Shown piece after piece: positions 35,523-44,781 of a DNA stretch of 64,000 bases. The DNA is taken from assembly GCA_017475005.1 (NCBI GenBank), contig JAFVGI010000038.1, forward strand, positions 62,001-126,000, written 5' to 3'. This stretch comes from Prevotella sp. (GTDB taxonomy: Bacteria > Bacteroidota > Bacteroidia > Bacteroidales > Bacteroidaceae). Each line of letters opens with the position of its first letter. Positions within the stretch are counted from its first letter, which is position 1. Position numbers and translations under genes: made by a program. The notes below the pieces were generated by a model. That model was given only the letters and a program-made list of their open reading frames with translations, was not told where the DNA came from and made no database searches.

Positions 35523-36017
35523 ATGGATATAAAAATTAGATTAGCAACAACAGAAGATGCCGGGGCCTTACTCGGCATCTATTCTTACTATGTAGAAAAC
35601 ACTCCCATAACTTACGAATTAAAGTGTCCGACTGTAGAGGACTTTCGTAACAGAATAGCAAAGACCTTGGAACATTATCCCTATCTCGTTGCAGAGATTT
35701 CCGGTACTCCCGTGGGGTATTGCTATGCTAGTCGTTTCCGAGAGAGAGCGGCATATGACCATTGTGTCGAAATGTCTATTTATATAGATAAAGATGCCCA
35801 TCATGGAGGAATCGGGACAGCCCTTTATAAGGAATTGGAAAATCGCCTTTATGCGCAGGGGATTCGCAACTTATATGCAAGCATTACTGCAAGCGCAGAA
35901 CCATCTATCCATTTTCATGCAAAGCACGGCTACACAAAGGTAGCCCATTTCCACAAATGTGGTCGAAAATTTAATCAATGGCTTGATATGATTTGGATGG
36001 AAAAAATTCTTGAATAA
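35523..36017 (+). CDS. GNAT-family N-acetyltransferase (phosphinothricin-acetyltransferase-like)
   Basis: 164 residues. I-R-L-A-T-T-E-D-A opens the fold, E-M-S-I-Y-I-D near residue 80 precedes the acetyl-CoA loop (H-H-G-G-I-G-T-A-L), and N-L-Y-A-S-I-T-A-S-A near 115 is typical of the PAT/MnaT subgroup that acetylates amino-acid analogues such as methionine sulfone or phosphinothricin. It starts two bases after lutC, so it is probably cotranscribed with the lactate genes. Its true substrate is unknown. Confidence 0.8.
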   Translation: MDIKIRLATTEDAGALLGIYSYYVENTPITYELKCPTVEDFRNRIAKTLEHYPYLVAEISGTPVGYCYASRFRERAAYDHCVEMSIYIDKDAHHGGIGTALYKELENRLYAQGIRNLYASITASAEPSIHFHAKHGYTKVAHFHKCGRKFNQWLDMIWMEKILE

Positions 36018-36069
36018 ACCAAATATCCCTGCAACAATTTAATATTTCATCCTTTTTTTCCTTTTTTTC

Positions 36070-36100
36070 TTGCATCTTTCATAACTAAATTGTATCTTTG
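36070..36100 (+). promoter_or_regulatory. Promoter of the tsaB-murA-rimM-dxr-rseP run
   Basis: TTG at 36070-36072, 20 bp, then TATCTTTG at 36093-36100, 14 bases before the tsaB ATG. No further promoter is evident until after gmk, so this one may serve the whole housekeeping operon. Confidence 0.75.
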
Positions 36101-36114
36101 CAACAAAATAGAAA

Positions 36115-36810
36115 ATGGCTACAATATTACATATTGAAACTAGTACAGACGTATGCAGCGTAGCATTAACGAAAGATGGACACTGCATTTGGGATAAAGA
36201 GGACCATGGTGATGGACATTCATCCAAGGCAGCAGAACTATTGCCTACTTTCGTAGATGAAGCAATGAAACAATTGCTATCAAACGAAAAGTTAGATGCA
36301 GTTGCTATTAGTGGAGGCCCTGGCTCATATACAGGACTCCGAATAGGAATGTCTATGGCAAAGGGTATTGTATATGGATCGGATGCCAAATTATTGGCCG
36401 TACCAACACTGGAAATAATGTGTGTACCCATTCTACTCGGACGAGAATTGGAAGATGATGCATTACTATGTCCTATGATTGATGCAAGAAGGATGGAAGT
36501 CTTCTCCGCTATATACGACAGAGCACTAAAACCTTTACGTGGGACTCAAGCGGATATTGTGGAAGAAGATACCTACAAAGAATTCCTTGACAAACATCCT
36601 GTTTACTTTTTCGGTAATGGAGCCGAGAAATGCAAGGAGGTTATCAAGCACCCTAATGCTCACTTTATTGACCACGTAGTTCCATTGGCACGTCATATGA
36701 TGCCGTTAGCTGAAAAGCATTATCTCAAGGAGATGTTTGAGGATGTCGCATACTATGTACCAGACTACGGAAAAGAATACGAGGCGAAATTACCAAAAAA
36801 AATATTATAG
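36115..36810 (+). CDS. tsaB: tRNA threonylcarbamoyladenosine protein TsaB
   Basis: 231 residues of the ASKHA fold. The N-terminal I-L-H-I-E-T-S-T-D-V-C-S-V-A, H-S-S-K near 41 and S-G-G-P-G-S-Y-T-G-L-R-I-G near 65 are the family signature. It partners TsaD and TsaE in making t6A at position 37 of ANN-decoding tRNAs. First gene of the operon. Confidence 0.93.
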   Translation: MATILHIETSTDVCSVALTKDGHCIWDKEDHGDGHSSKAAELLPTFVDEAMKQLLSNEKLDAVAISGGPGSYTGLRIGMSMAKGIVYGSDAKLLAVPTLEIMCVPILLGRELEDDALLCPMIDARRMEVFSAIYDRALKPLRGTQADIVEEDTYKEFLDKHPVYFFGNGAEKCKEVIKHPNAHFIDHVVPLARHMMPLAEKHYLKEMFEDVAYYVPDYGKEYEAKLPKKIL

Positions 36811-36812
36811 AG

Positions 36813-37091
36813 ATGAACATAACAGGATTGGATTATAATACCGAAAGAACGAGGATTCCTGTACGCCATTATGGGCGACTACTGTTTGAGGTTTTTGAGA
36901 AACTAATGGATATGCCAGAAGGTGAAGAGCGTGATGCCCTAACCCATCTGACTGTATGCCAGATGTATCGTGACCTCATGACATGGGGAATGGGAACCGT
37001 TGATGCAGAAAAAGTTGCTAGTGATCTGGCACGCTATACAAATGGAAAAATACAACTGACATCAAAAGATGTAGAAACCATGATTGGTTAA
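36813..37091 (+). CDS. Short DUF4290-like protein
   Basis: 92 residues. The start G-L-D-Y-N-T-E-R-T-R-I and R-H-Y-G-R match the beginning of DUF4290 proteins, which also precede murA in Bacteroides as I recall. Those proteins are about 200 residues, so this copy is about half length and ends cleanly without a visible frameshift. It is either a short lineage form or the remnant of a longer gene. Function unknown. The murA ATG follows 16 bases after its stop. Confidence 0.65.
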   Translation: MNITGLDYNTERTRIPVRHYGRLLFEVFEKLMDMPEGEERDALTHLTVCQMYRDLMTWGMGTVDAEKVASDLARYTNGKIQLTSKDVETMIG

Positions 37092-37107
37092 AGAGTATTC
37101 GTAAGCA

Positions 37108-38436
37108 ATGACTACCACAGACAAGTTTATCATAGAAGGAGGATGCCGGCTGAAAGGTGACATTACCCCACAAGGAGCCAAGAATGAGGCTTTACAGGTA
37201 ATATGTGCCACCCTACTGACTAGTGAACCCGTCACTATAAGTAATATTCCTGACATCCTTGATGTCAATAACCTCATCAAGTTATTAAAGTCCGTTGGAG
37301 TAAAAGTAAAGGGCCATAACCTCAAAGACTCAAATAAAAGGTCATACACTTTTCAAGCTGACAAACTAGACCTTAACTACCTTGCTTCCGATGAATTTGT
37401 GAATAGATGTGCCCAACTGAGAGGCTCCGTGATGATGATAGGTCCATTGCTTAGCAGATTTGGCAAAGCTACTGTTGCAAAACCAGGAGGAGATAAAATC
37501 GGCCGTCGTCGTCTTGACACCCACTTTATGGGGTTCAAGGCATTGGGAGCATCATATACCAAAGCAAAAGGACGGGATGTCTTTGAGATAAAGGCAAAAA
37601 AGCTCAAGGGGTGCTATATGTTGCTTGACGAAGCCTCTGTTACAGGTACTGCAAACATAATCATGGCTGCAGTTTTAGCAGAAGGAACAACGACTATATA
37701 CAATGCCGCTTGCGAACCATACATACAACAGCTTTGCCACATGCTGAACAGAATGGGAGCAACAATAAGTGGCATCGGAAGTAACCTGCTCACAATCGTA
37801 GGTGTAGATTCATTGAAAGGAACAGAACACAAATTGTTACCCGACATGATTGAAGTCGGCTCTTTCATTGCAATGGCTGCAATGGTAGGTGATGGAATAC
37901 GCATCAAGGAAGCTTCAACAAAGAACCTTGGCATCATTCCAGACACGTTCCGTAGACTTGGCATCACCGTTGAGGAAGAGGGTGACGACCTCTACGTCCC
38001 CAAGCACGAGAAATACCAGATTGACTCATTCATTGACGGCACCATAATGACCATCGCTGATGCCCCTTGGCCTGGTCTCACACCAGACCTGCTTAGCGTA
38101 TTACTCGTAGTAGCCACACAGGCAGAAGGCAGCGTACTATTCCATCAAAAAATGTTTGAAAGCAGGTTATTCTTTGTGGATAAGCTTATTGATATGAATG
38201 CACAAATAATACTTTGCGACCCACATAGAGCTGTCGTCATTGGGCATAATCATAGCAGGAGTTTAAAAGCTGCACGCATGTCCAGTCCAGATATTCGTGC
38301 AGGAATAGCATTGCTGATAGCAGCATTGTCTGCTGATGGAACATCTGAGATAAGCAACATAGCGCAGATAGACAGAGGATATGAAAATATCGAAGGGCGT
38401 CTTAATGCTTTAGGAGCAAGAATACGAAGAAACTGA
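37108..38436 (+). CDS. murA: UDP-N-acetylglucosamine 1-carboxyvinyltransferase
   Basis: First committed step of peptidoglycan synthesis: transfers enolpyruvate from PEP to UDP-GlcNAc. 442 residues. The N-terminal P-Q-G-A-K-N-E-A and the loop P-G-G-D-K-I-G-R-R near 127-135 are visible. The active-site residue that is Cys115 in E. coli is Asp129 here. Asp at this place is known to keep activity and to prevent alkylation by fosfomycin. Confidence 0.95.
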   Translation: MTTTDKFIIEGGCRLKGDITPQGAKNEALQVICATLLTSEPVTISNIPDILDVNNLIKLLKSVGVKVKGHNLKDSNKRSYTFQADKLDLNYLASDEFVNRCAQLRGSVMMIGPLLSRFGKATVAKPGGDKIGRRRLDTHFMGFKALGASYTKAKGRDVFEIKAKKLKGCYMLLDEASVTGTANIIMAAVLAEGTTTIYNAACEPYIQQLCHMLNRMGATISGIGSNLLTIVGVDSLKGTEHKLLPDMIEVGSFIAMAAMVGDGIRIKEASTKNLGIIPDTFRRLGITVEEEGDDLYVPKHEKYQIDSFIDGTIMTIADAPWPGLTPDLLSVLLVVATQAEGSVLFHQKMFESRLFFVDKLIDMNAQIILCDPHRAVVIGHNHSRSLKAARMSSPDIRAGIALLIAALSADGTSEISNIAQIDRGYENIEGRLNALGARIRRN

Positions 38437-38451
38437 CAAATAGAAGAAGCA

Positions 38452-38955
38452 GTGATAAAGGCAGACGACGTATATAGAATCGGACGATTGGGTAAAGCTC
38501 ATGGTATAAAAGGCGAAATAACAATGCAAGTTGAAGATGACATCTTCGACCGCACAGATGCTGATTATCTTGTATTGGAACTAGATAATATCATGGTACC
38601 TTTCTTCATTGAAGAATATTATTTTAAATCCGATACAACTGCTTTAATAAAGTTTGAAGGTATTGATACCCTTGAAAGAGCGAAAGAATTTGTTAATGTC
38701 GATGTTTATTTTCCCCGCAACACAAAAGATATTAACATTACTTCTGAACAAGAGTCACTCTCCTACCCCATGTTGGTAGGATTTCAAGTGAATGATATCG
38801 GAAAAATAGCATATATAGACACACAGACAGAGAACATAATGTTTGAGTTAGAAAATGGCACATTAGTACCAGCATCAGAAGAACTGATAGAAGACATCGA
38901 TGTGCCGAATAGAAAAATAAAAATGACGATTCCAGAAGGATTGCTTGACATATAA
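38452..38955 (+). CDS. rimM: 16S rRNA processing protein RimM
   Basis: 167 residues from a GTG start at 38452. The N-terminal R-I-G-R-L-G-K-A-H-G-I-K-G-E-I is the RimM signature, and the C-terminal PRC-barrel contains P-M-L-V-G-F-Q-V and ends P-E-G-L-L-D-I. It assists maturation of the 30S head. Its stop codon abuts the dxr ATG. Confidence 0.93.
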   Translation: MIKADDVYRIGRLGKAHGIKGEITMQVEDDIFDRTDADYLVLELDNIMVPFFIEEYYFKSDTTALIKFEGIDTLERAKEFVNVDVYFPRNTKDINITSEQESLSYPMLVGFQVNDIGKIAYIDTQTENIMFELENGTLVPASEELIEDIDVPNRKIKMTIPEGLLDI

Positions 38956-40128
38956 ATGAAACAACAAATATGTATATTAGGCTCGACAGGCTCTATTGGC
39001 ACACAGGCATTAGAGGTTATCTCAGAACATAGCGACCGTTTTGAAGCCTATTGCCTTACCGCAAACAACAAAATAGAATTGCTTGCTGAACAGGCACACA
39101 AATATAAGCCAGCCTGTGTAGTTATTGCTAATGAAGACAGGTATGAAGAACTAAAAACGCTACTTGAGGACTGCCCTGACATAAAGATTTATGCTGGACC
39201 ACAAGCTTTGTGCGAAGTAGTTGAAGCAGGACCAATAGATATGGTTTTAACTGCAATGGTAGGTTTTGCGGGACTGGCACCTACAATTGCAGCTATTAAA
39301 GCAAGAAAAAAAATCTGCTTGGCTAACAAAGAAACTCTTGTTGTTGCAGGAGACCTCATTAACGATCTCATACAAGAATATTCCGTCCCAAGAGGTGGAG
39401 CACATGGGGCTTCTATAATACCAGTTGATTCTGAGCATAGCGCCATCTTCCAGAGTATAGTGGGAGAAAGTGGTAATGAAATAGAAAAGATATTGTTGAC
39501 TGCATCTGGAGGTCCTTTCCGTCTCAAAACCCTTGACGAGATGAAAACCATGACAGCAGCAGATGCCCTAAAGCATCCCACATGGGATATGGGGGCAAAG
39601 ATTACCATAGATTCAGCCTCAATGATGAACAAGGGATTTGAGGTAATTGAAGCTAAATGGCTATTTGGGGTAGATGCGGACAAAATACAAGTTCTTGTAC
39701 ACCCACAAAGCATAGTACATAGTGCTGTTCAATTTAAAGACGGAGCCATAAAGGCACAATTAGGAGTACCAGATATGCGTCTGCCTATACAATATGCCTT
39801 CACATATCCTGACAGACTAAACATGAGTGGAGACAGATTGGATTTCTTTAAGCAGCCGTTAGAATTCTTTGAGCCAGACCTTAAGAAATTTAAATGTCTT
39901 GCTCTTGCCTTTGAAGCAATCAAGAGAGGTGGTAACGCATGCTGTGTAGTAAATGCTGCCAACGAAATAGTTAACTTCGCCTTCAGACAAGGGCGCATCG
40001 GATTCCTAGACATGGGAGATATTATAGAGAAGACACTCGAGCGTGCAACAGTAATTAAGAAACCAACATACGAAGATTATATTAACAGTGATAACGAAGC
40101 TAGAAAGATAGCAGAAGAACTACTATGA
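38956..40128 (+). CDS. dxr: 1-deoxy-D-xylulose 5-phosphate reductoisomerase
   Basis: Second step of the MEP isoprenoid pathway, 390 residues. The NADPH motif G-S-T-G-S-I-G-T-Q is at 8-16, A-N-K-E-T-L near 124, P-V-D-S-E-H-S-A near 155 (metal-binding Asp), and A-S-G-G-P-F and H-P-x-W-x-M-G-x-K-I-T-I-D-S-A are present. It overlaps rseP by ATGA. Confidence 0.96.
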   Translation: MKQQICILGSTGSIGTQALEVISEHSDRFEAYCLTANNKIELLAEQAHKYKPACVVIANEDRYEELKTLLEDCPDIKIYAGPQALCEVVEAGPIDMVLTAMVGFAGLAPTIAAIKARKKICLANKETLVVAGDLINDLIQEYSVPRGGAHGASIIPVDSEHSAIFQSIVGESGNEIEKILLTASGGPFRLKTLDEMKTMTAADALKHPTWDMGAKITIDSASMMNKGFEVIEAKWLFGVDADKIQVLVHPQSIVHSAVQFKDGAIKAQLGVPDMRLPIQYAFTYPDRLNMSGDRLDFFKQPLEFFEPDLKKFKCLALAFEAIKRGGNACCVVNAANEIVNFAFRQGRIGFLDMGDIIEKTLERATVIKKPTYEDYINSDNEARKIAEELL

Positions 40129-41576
40129 TGAGTCCATTTTTAATTAAAACACTTGAATTTATTCTCGCCATTACCATCCTCGTGGCTCTCCACGAAGGAG
40201 GACACTTCTTTTTCTCTAAACTCTTTGGCGTAAGAGTAAATAAATTTTACGTTTTCTTTGATTATAAGTTCAAACTTTTCTCAACAAAGTTCAATTGGTG
40301 GAGAAAGCTACGCGGTCTGCCTCCTGCTAAAAAGAAAGAAGACGGCTCTTACGAATACGAAGGAACAGAATATGGTATTGGATGGATCCCCCTTGGCGGA
40401 TATTGTCAGATAGAGGGTATGATAGACGAGACACAACATGATGTCGCTAAATTACAAGAACCTGCACAACCTTGGGAATTTAGGAGTAAGCCTTGTTGGC
40501 AAAGATTATTGATAATGATAGGTGGCGTCTTGGTAAATTTCCTGCTCGCCTTGGTGATATATTGTGCAGTCTTCTTTGCATGGGGTGAAGACTATATCGC
40601 AGTAAAAGATATGCCTTATGGCATGAAATTCAATGAGGATGCCAAAGCATTAGGATTCAAGGACAACGACATTTTGACAGGATGCACTGATGTCGATGGA
40701 AAAACAATAGAATTCCGCGAATTTGGTGCACAATTATTTAGAGACATCGCAGCAGCAAAGTCTGTCAACGTAATACGCGATGGCAAGGAAACAGCAATTG
40801 CCACACCAGGCAATCTGTCTCTGTTGGAAATGCTGAAAACAGACCCGGTATTCTGCAGACCATTTGTTCCGGCTGAGGTAGATACAATTCTGACTGGTAC
40901 CCCTGCAGCAAAAGTTGGTTTGAAGAAGGGTGATAAGATTATCTCACTTGGCGGAAAACCCATTGATTCGTGGAATACATTCACCTATGAAACAGGACGC
41001 ATGACGGACATGCTTACTGATTGCAATACTAAAGCAGACTCAATAAAGGTTCTCACAAAGCAGATTGTTTATCAACGCGGAACATCAACAGATACGGTCA
41101 ATGTGACATTCGACAACGAAGTAAAATTGGGTGTCGGCATGACCACCATTGCTAAATATGCTAACATAACACACATTGAGCATGACATCCTATCATGTAT
41201 TCCTGCAGGATGTGGCTATGCAATAGATATGTTAGGCGGCTATGTTAGCGACCTGAAATATGTAGCAACAAAAGAAGGAGCTAAAAGCCTGGGGGGATTT
41301 GGAGCCATCGGAAGTATGTTTCCACCTGTATGGGATTGGTACATGTTCTGGATGATGACTGCATTTTTAAGTATCATACTCGCATTTATGAACATACTGC
41401 CAATACCAGCCCTTGACGGAGGACATGTTATGTTCTTGCTTTATGAAATGATTTTCCGCAGAAAACCGGGACTAAAATTCATGTTAAGGGCAGAATATGT
41501 TGGCATGGGAATACTGCTTTTACTGATGGTTGTAGCAAATCTAAATGACATACTGAGATGGCTGGGAATGATGTAA
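40125..41576 (+). CDS. rseP: RIP metalloprotease RseP (site-2 protease)
   Basis: 483-residue inner-membrane zinc protease. H-E-G-G-H in the first membrane segment (residue ~24) is the HExxH site, and the second metal-binding motif N-I-L-P-I-P-A-L-D-G-G-H is near 425. Two divergent PDZ regions lie between (~165-320). It cleaves membrane-bound regulators. Its stop codon (41574-41576) lies inside the left end of the DUF559 element, but the protein end (W-L-G-M-M) looks normal. Confidence 0.93.
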   Translation: MMSPFLIKTLEFILAITILVALHEGGHFFFSKLFGVRVNKFYVFFDYKFKLFSTKFNWWRKLRGLPPAKKKEDGSYEYEGTEYGIGWIPLGGYCQIEGMIDETQHDVAKLQEPAQPWEFRSKPCWQRLLIMIGGVLVNFLLALVIYCAVFFAWGEDYIAVKDMPYGMKFNEDAKALGFKDNDILTGCTDVDGKTIEFREFGAQLFRDIAAAKSVNVIRDGKETAIATPGNLSLLEMLKTDPVFCRPFVPAEVDTILTGTPAAKVGLKKGDKIISLGGKPIDSWNTFTYETGRMTDMLTDCNTKADSIKVLTKQIVYQRGTSTDTVNVTFDNEVKLGVGMTTIAKYANITHIEHDILSCIPAGCGYAIDMLGGYVSDLKYVATKEGAKSLGGFGAIGSMFPPVWDWYMFWMMTAFLSIILAFMNILPIPALDGGHVMFLLYEMIFRRKPGLKFMLRAEYVGMGILLLLMVVANLNDILRWLGMM

Positions 41577-42048
41577 CCTCCCCTACCCCCTCCCAAGGAG
41601 GGGAAGAGAGTAATGAAAAATAATTTTGCATACATAACCTCAACAACAGGGAACTACACCCTGCTGAAACACCTGGCAAAAGAAAACAGGAAGCACATGA
41701 CAGAAGCCGAATCAGTTCTTTGGAATGTGCTTAGAGAAAAACAACTTGGCGTAAAGTTTCGGCGACAACATCCCATATGTGATTTCATTGTTGACTTTCT
41801 CTGTTTGCCCCTCAATCTTATTATTGAAGTTGATGGTGGATACCACAAAAACAAGGAACAACAAATATTAGACATCGAAAGAGAGGATATTCTAAAAAGA
41901 ACAGGTTATACCATTTTAAGATATACGAACGAAGAAGTGATTCAAGACACACAAAGAGTTATTAACATGATTAATTCTAAAATACAAGAAATACAAAACA
42001 AGCCAGATGGCGGTGCCCCCCTCCTTGGGAGGGGCAGGGGGAGGTTAC
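41573..42048 (+). mobile_element. 476-bp DUF559 element with 31-bp terminal inverted repeats
   Basis: The left end (41573-41603) and right end (42018-42048) are inverted copies matching at 28 of 31 positions. Each starts GTAACCTCCCC at the outside and holds an inner palindrome CCTCC-CAA-GGAGG. Between them lies one ORF encoding a DUF559 domain. No transposase is present and no direct target duplication is clear. The element separates rseP from gmk and has taken the place of the gmk start region. The same type of GC-rich repeat occurs alone at 23090. Mobility is inferred. Confidence 0.75.
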
Positions 42049-42599
42049 TTATTTTCTCTGCTCCAAGTGGTAGTGGGAAATCCACCATTATCAACTGGTT
42101 GATGAAAGAACATCCAGAGTTGAACATGAAGTTTAGCATCTCGTGTACATCACGTCCCCCACGTGGTCAAGAACAAAATGGCATAGAGTATTTTTTCCTC
42201 ACCCCAGAGGAATTCCGCAAGAAGATTGCCAATGACGAGTTCGTAGAATACGAAGAAGTTTATACCGACCGCTACTACGGCACCTTGAAGAGTCAAGTGG
42301 AGAAACAACTGGTGAATGGTGAGAATGTAGTTTTCGACGTTGACGTGCATGGCGCTATGAACATCAAGAAAGCATATACTGAACAAGCTTTAAGTTTATT
42401 CATTCAGCCCCCATCAATTGAAGAATTACGCAAGCGCCTCACAGACAGAGGTACTGAGGTTCAAGAAGATATTGAGAAGAGAATCGGCCGAGCAGAATAT
42501 GAGCTTACCTTCGCAGATAAATTCGACACCGTCATCATTAATGATGATTTAAATAAAGCAAAAGAAGAAACGCTGAAGAAAATACAGGCATTTTTATAA
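41613..42599 (+). CDS. gmk: DUF559 endonuclease-like domain fused to guanylate kinase
   Basis: 328 residues in one open frame. Residues ~15-112 are DUF559, a Vsr-like PD-(D/E)XK fold: T-E-A-E-S-V-L-W near 30, R-R-Q-H-P-I-C-D-F near 50-58, and L-I-I-E-V-D-G-G-Y-H near 69-78 (candidate catalytic D57, E72, D74). Residues ~131-143 are encoded by the right inverted repeat. Guanylate kinase follows: L-L-I-F-S-A-P-S-G-S-G-K-S-T (P-loop 153-158), S-C-T-S-R-P-P-R-G and a full C-terminal core. Its normal initiating Met-Gly-Lys is gone. Met119 (41967) is the nearest internal in-frame ATG and would give Gmk with ~25 extra residues. Gmk makes GDP from GMP and is normally essential. Confidence 0.9.
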   Translation: MKNNFAYITSTTGNYTLLKHLAKENRKHMTEAESVLWNVLREKQLGVKFRRQHPICDFIVDFLCLPLNLIIEVDGGYHKNKEQQILDIEREDILKRTGYTILRYTNEEVIQDTQRVINMINSKIQEIQNKPDGGAPLLGRGRGRLLIFSAPSGSGKSTIINWLMKEHPELNMKFSISCTSRPPRGQEQNGIEYFFLTPEEFRKKIANDEFVEYEEVYTDRYYGTLKSQVEKQLVNGENVVFDVDVHGAMNIKKAYTEQALSLFIQPPSIEELRKRLTDRGTEVQEDIEKRIGRAEYELTFADKFDTVIINDDLNKAKEETLKKIQAFL

Positions 42600-42608
42600 A
42601 GTACCAAA

Positions 42609-43544
42609 ATGAAGAAAATAACGATTCTTCTACCCACATACAATGAAGAGCCATCCTTTTCCATGATTAAGGAATGTATGGCGCAAGTTTTGAAGGATAA
42701 CCCAGGATATGAATGGGAGTTCCTTTTCATAAATGACGGAAGTACGGACAATACTTTACAACAAATCATTCGCTTACATAATGAAGATTCTCACTATAGT
42801 TACATAGACCTATCACGGAATTATGGTAAGGAGATTGCTATGATGGCAGGATTTGACTATGTGTCAAGTGATGCTGTTATAATTATGGATTCAGACATGC
42901 AACATCCAGTTGAAGTCATCCCAGAGATGATAAAATGGTGGGAACAAGGTTACGATGATGTTTATGCAGAGCGTATGAATTCACAAGAAACATGGTTCAA
43001 GAAGAAATCTTCACAATGGTATTACCAAATTCTTCAACATTTAACTCGGGTTCCCATACAACGAAACACAGGTGATTTTAGGCTTTTGGATCGTTCATGT
43101 ATAGAAGCTCTCAAACAAATGCGTGAAACAGAACGTAACACAAAAGGCATGTATTCATGGATTGGATTCCATAAAAAAGGCATTACCTATAAACAAAAAG
43201 AGCGATTGGAAGGCAACACAAAATGGAGCTTTATGAGTTTACTTAATCTAGCATTAAACGGTATCATGAGCTATACCATTGCCCCTTTGCGCATTGTATC
43301 TGTTATTGGGCTATTAGTATCACTCATTGCATTCGCATATTTGTTATATATTCTCATCACAACATGGATATATGGTGACCCAGTTGCTGGCTATCCGACT
43401 ATAATGGTGACCATACTATTTCTTGGTGGAATACAGTTACTCGGAATTGGCATCGTAGGAGAATATCTTGGAAGAGTATTCAATGAAGTGAAGAGAAGAC
43501 CCGGATATTTTGTAAATAAAGTCGTAATGGGAAAGAAAAACTAA
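42609..43544 (+). CDS. GT2 glycosyltransferase with two membrane helices (GtrB/ArnC-like)
   Basis: 311 residues. GT-A domain: L-L-P-T-Y-N-E-E at 8-15, N-D-G-S-T-D near 41, M-D-S-D-M-Q-H-P near 97 (DxD). Two C-terminal membrane helices (~230-255 and ~270-292) match polyprenyl-phosphate glycosyltransferases. It probably charges undecaprenyl phosphate with a sugar used by a membrane GT such as the GT87-like protein encoded next. Confidence 0.88.
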   Translation: MKKITILLPTYNEEPSFSMIKECMAQVLKDNPGYEWEFLFINDGSTDNTLQQIIRLHNEDSHYSYIDLSRNYGKEIAMMAGFDYVSSDAVIIMDSDMQHPVEVIPEMIKWWEQGYDDVYAERMNSQETWFKKKSSQWYYQILQHLTRVPIQRNTGDFRLLDRSCIEALKQMRETERNTKGMYSWIGFHKKGITYKQKERLEGNTKWSFMSLLNLALNGIMSYTIAPLRIVSVIGLLVSLIAFAYLLYILITTWIYGDPVAGYPTIMVTILFLGGIQLLGIGIVGEYLGRVFNEVKRRPGYFVNKVVMGKKN

Positions 43545-43560
43545 TATAATAAAGAATATT

Positions 43561-44781
43561 ATGAACATCGGAAGAATCAAAATATTCCTGTCTGACAGAC
43601 GAACAATGTTCGGCTTGTGGATCCTGTTAGGGATTATAAGTGCCCTGACAAAACTGACACGTCACAACAACTTTGACATCTTCCGCTATGTCTTCTATAA
43701 TACTTGGAACCAGACATCGCTATATGCGGAGAACACTGACGGGGGACATTGGGACATAAACCACTACGGGCCATTCTTCTCAATGATTATTGCGCCCTTT
43801 GCAGTCATTCCGACATGGTTAGGACTGATACTTTGGAACACCTGCCTGACAGTATTTCTTTATTGGGCAATAGCAAGGCTTACGAGCCTCAAGATAGAGT
43901 CCTCGACATTCCAGCCATACCTTAACATTCTGATTGTTTACTTCTGTGCACACGAATTGCTGACTGCACTTTTCATGCAGCAGTTTAACATAGCCATTGC
44001 AGCAATCATAATGTTGTCATTCTACTTCGTGGAGAAAGAACGTGACGAGTATGCCACATTCTTCATTGTTGTAGGTACCTTGGTGAAACTGTATGGCATT
44101 GTAGGCTTAGTATTCTTTTTCTTCTCAAAGCACAAAGTACGCTATCTGATATCGCTTATTATTTGGTCAGTAGTGCTCTTTTGCCTTCCGATGCTTATAT
44201 CTTCCCCAGAATTCCAAATACAGCAGTATCAGGAATGGTTTACCAATCTAATGGATAAAAATGCAGAAAATATTCTTTCTGGAGCACAGAACATATCATT
44301 AATGGGAATGATAACAAAGATAACCTACGGCATCAGCGGAGGAAAGATAATTCATGATGCTTCTTGGATTATACTTCTTGGCATGCTACTGATGGCAATA
44401 GGCTATTTCAGGATATGTCAATGGAAAAGTCAGTTGTTCCGCATACAGATACTTGCTGCCGTTATGATGTTCGTAGTGCTTTTCTCTACAGGTTCCGAAT
44501 CGAGCGGCTACATCACACCATTCGTCGGCATATGTATATGGTATTGCTGCGTACCCTGGCAAAGGACCCGTTGGGATATCGCATTGATGATATTTGCCTT
44601 TTTCGTTACGTCCATGTCGCCATCTGACATATTTCCTGCATACATCAGGAAAGAATGGATTCAGCCTTATGCCCTCAAGGCTCTGCCCATAACTATAATA
44701 TGGCTGAAGCAGGCATATGAGATAATATGTAAGTCCTATATAGTTAATCCACAATCCGCAAATGATACTGCTAAGCTTTGA
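43561..44781 (+). CDS. Polytopic membrane glycosyltransferase, DUF2029/GT87-like
   Basis: 406 residues with about nine hydrophobic helices. The N-terminal periplasmic loop has acidic residues (N-T-D-G-G-H-W-D-I-N-H-Y-G-P-F near 60), as in GT-C enzymes that use polyprenyl-phosphate sugars. It follows a GtrB/ArnC-like gene by 16 bases and overlaps the deacetylase gene by 20. Assignment to GT87 rests on overall pattern and context. Confidence 0.65.
   Translation: MNIGRIKIFLSDRRTMFGLWILLGIISALTKLTRHNNFDIFRYVFYNTWNQTSLYAENTDGGHWDINHYGPFFSMIIAPFAVIPTWLGLILWNTCLTVFLYWAIARLTSLKIESSTFQPYLNILIVYFCAHELLTALFMQQFNIAIAAIIMLSFYFVEKERDEYATFFIVVGTLVKLYGIVGLVFFFFSKHKVRYLISLIIWSVVLFCLPMLISSPEFQIQQYQEWFTNLMDKNAENILSGAQNISLMGMITKITYGISGGKIIHDASWIILLGMLLMAIGYFRICQWKSQLFRIQILAAVMMFVVLFSTGSESSGYITPFVGICIWYCCVPWQRTRWDIALMIFAFFVTSMSPSDIFPAYIRKEWIQPYALKALPITIIWLKQAYEIICKSYIVNPQSANDTAKL

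Noticed and set aside
41573..42048. Classical insertion sequence or integron cassette
   Set aside because: There is no transposase or integrase and no clear direct target duplication; the only ORF is DUF559.
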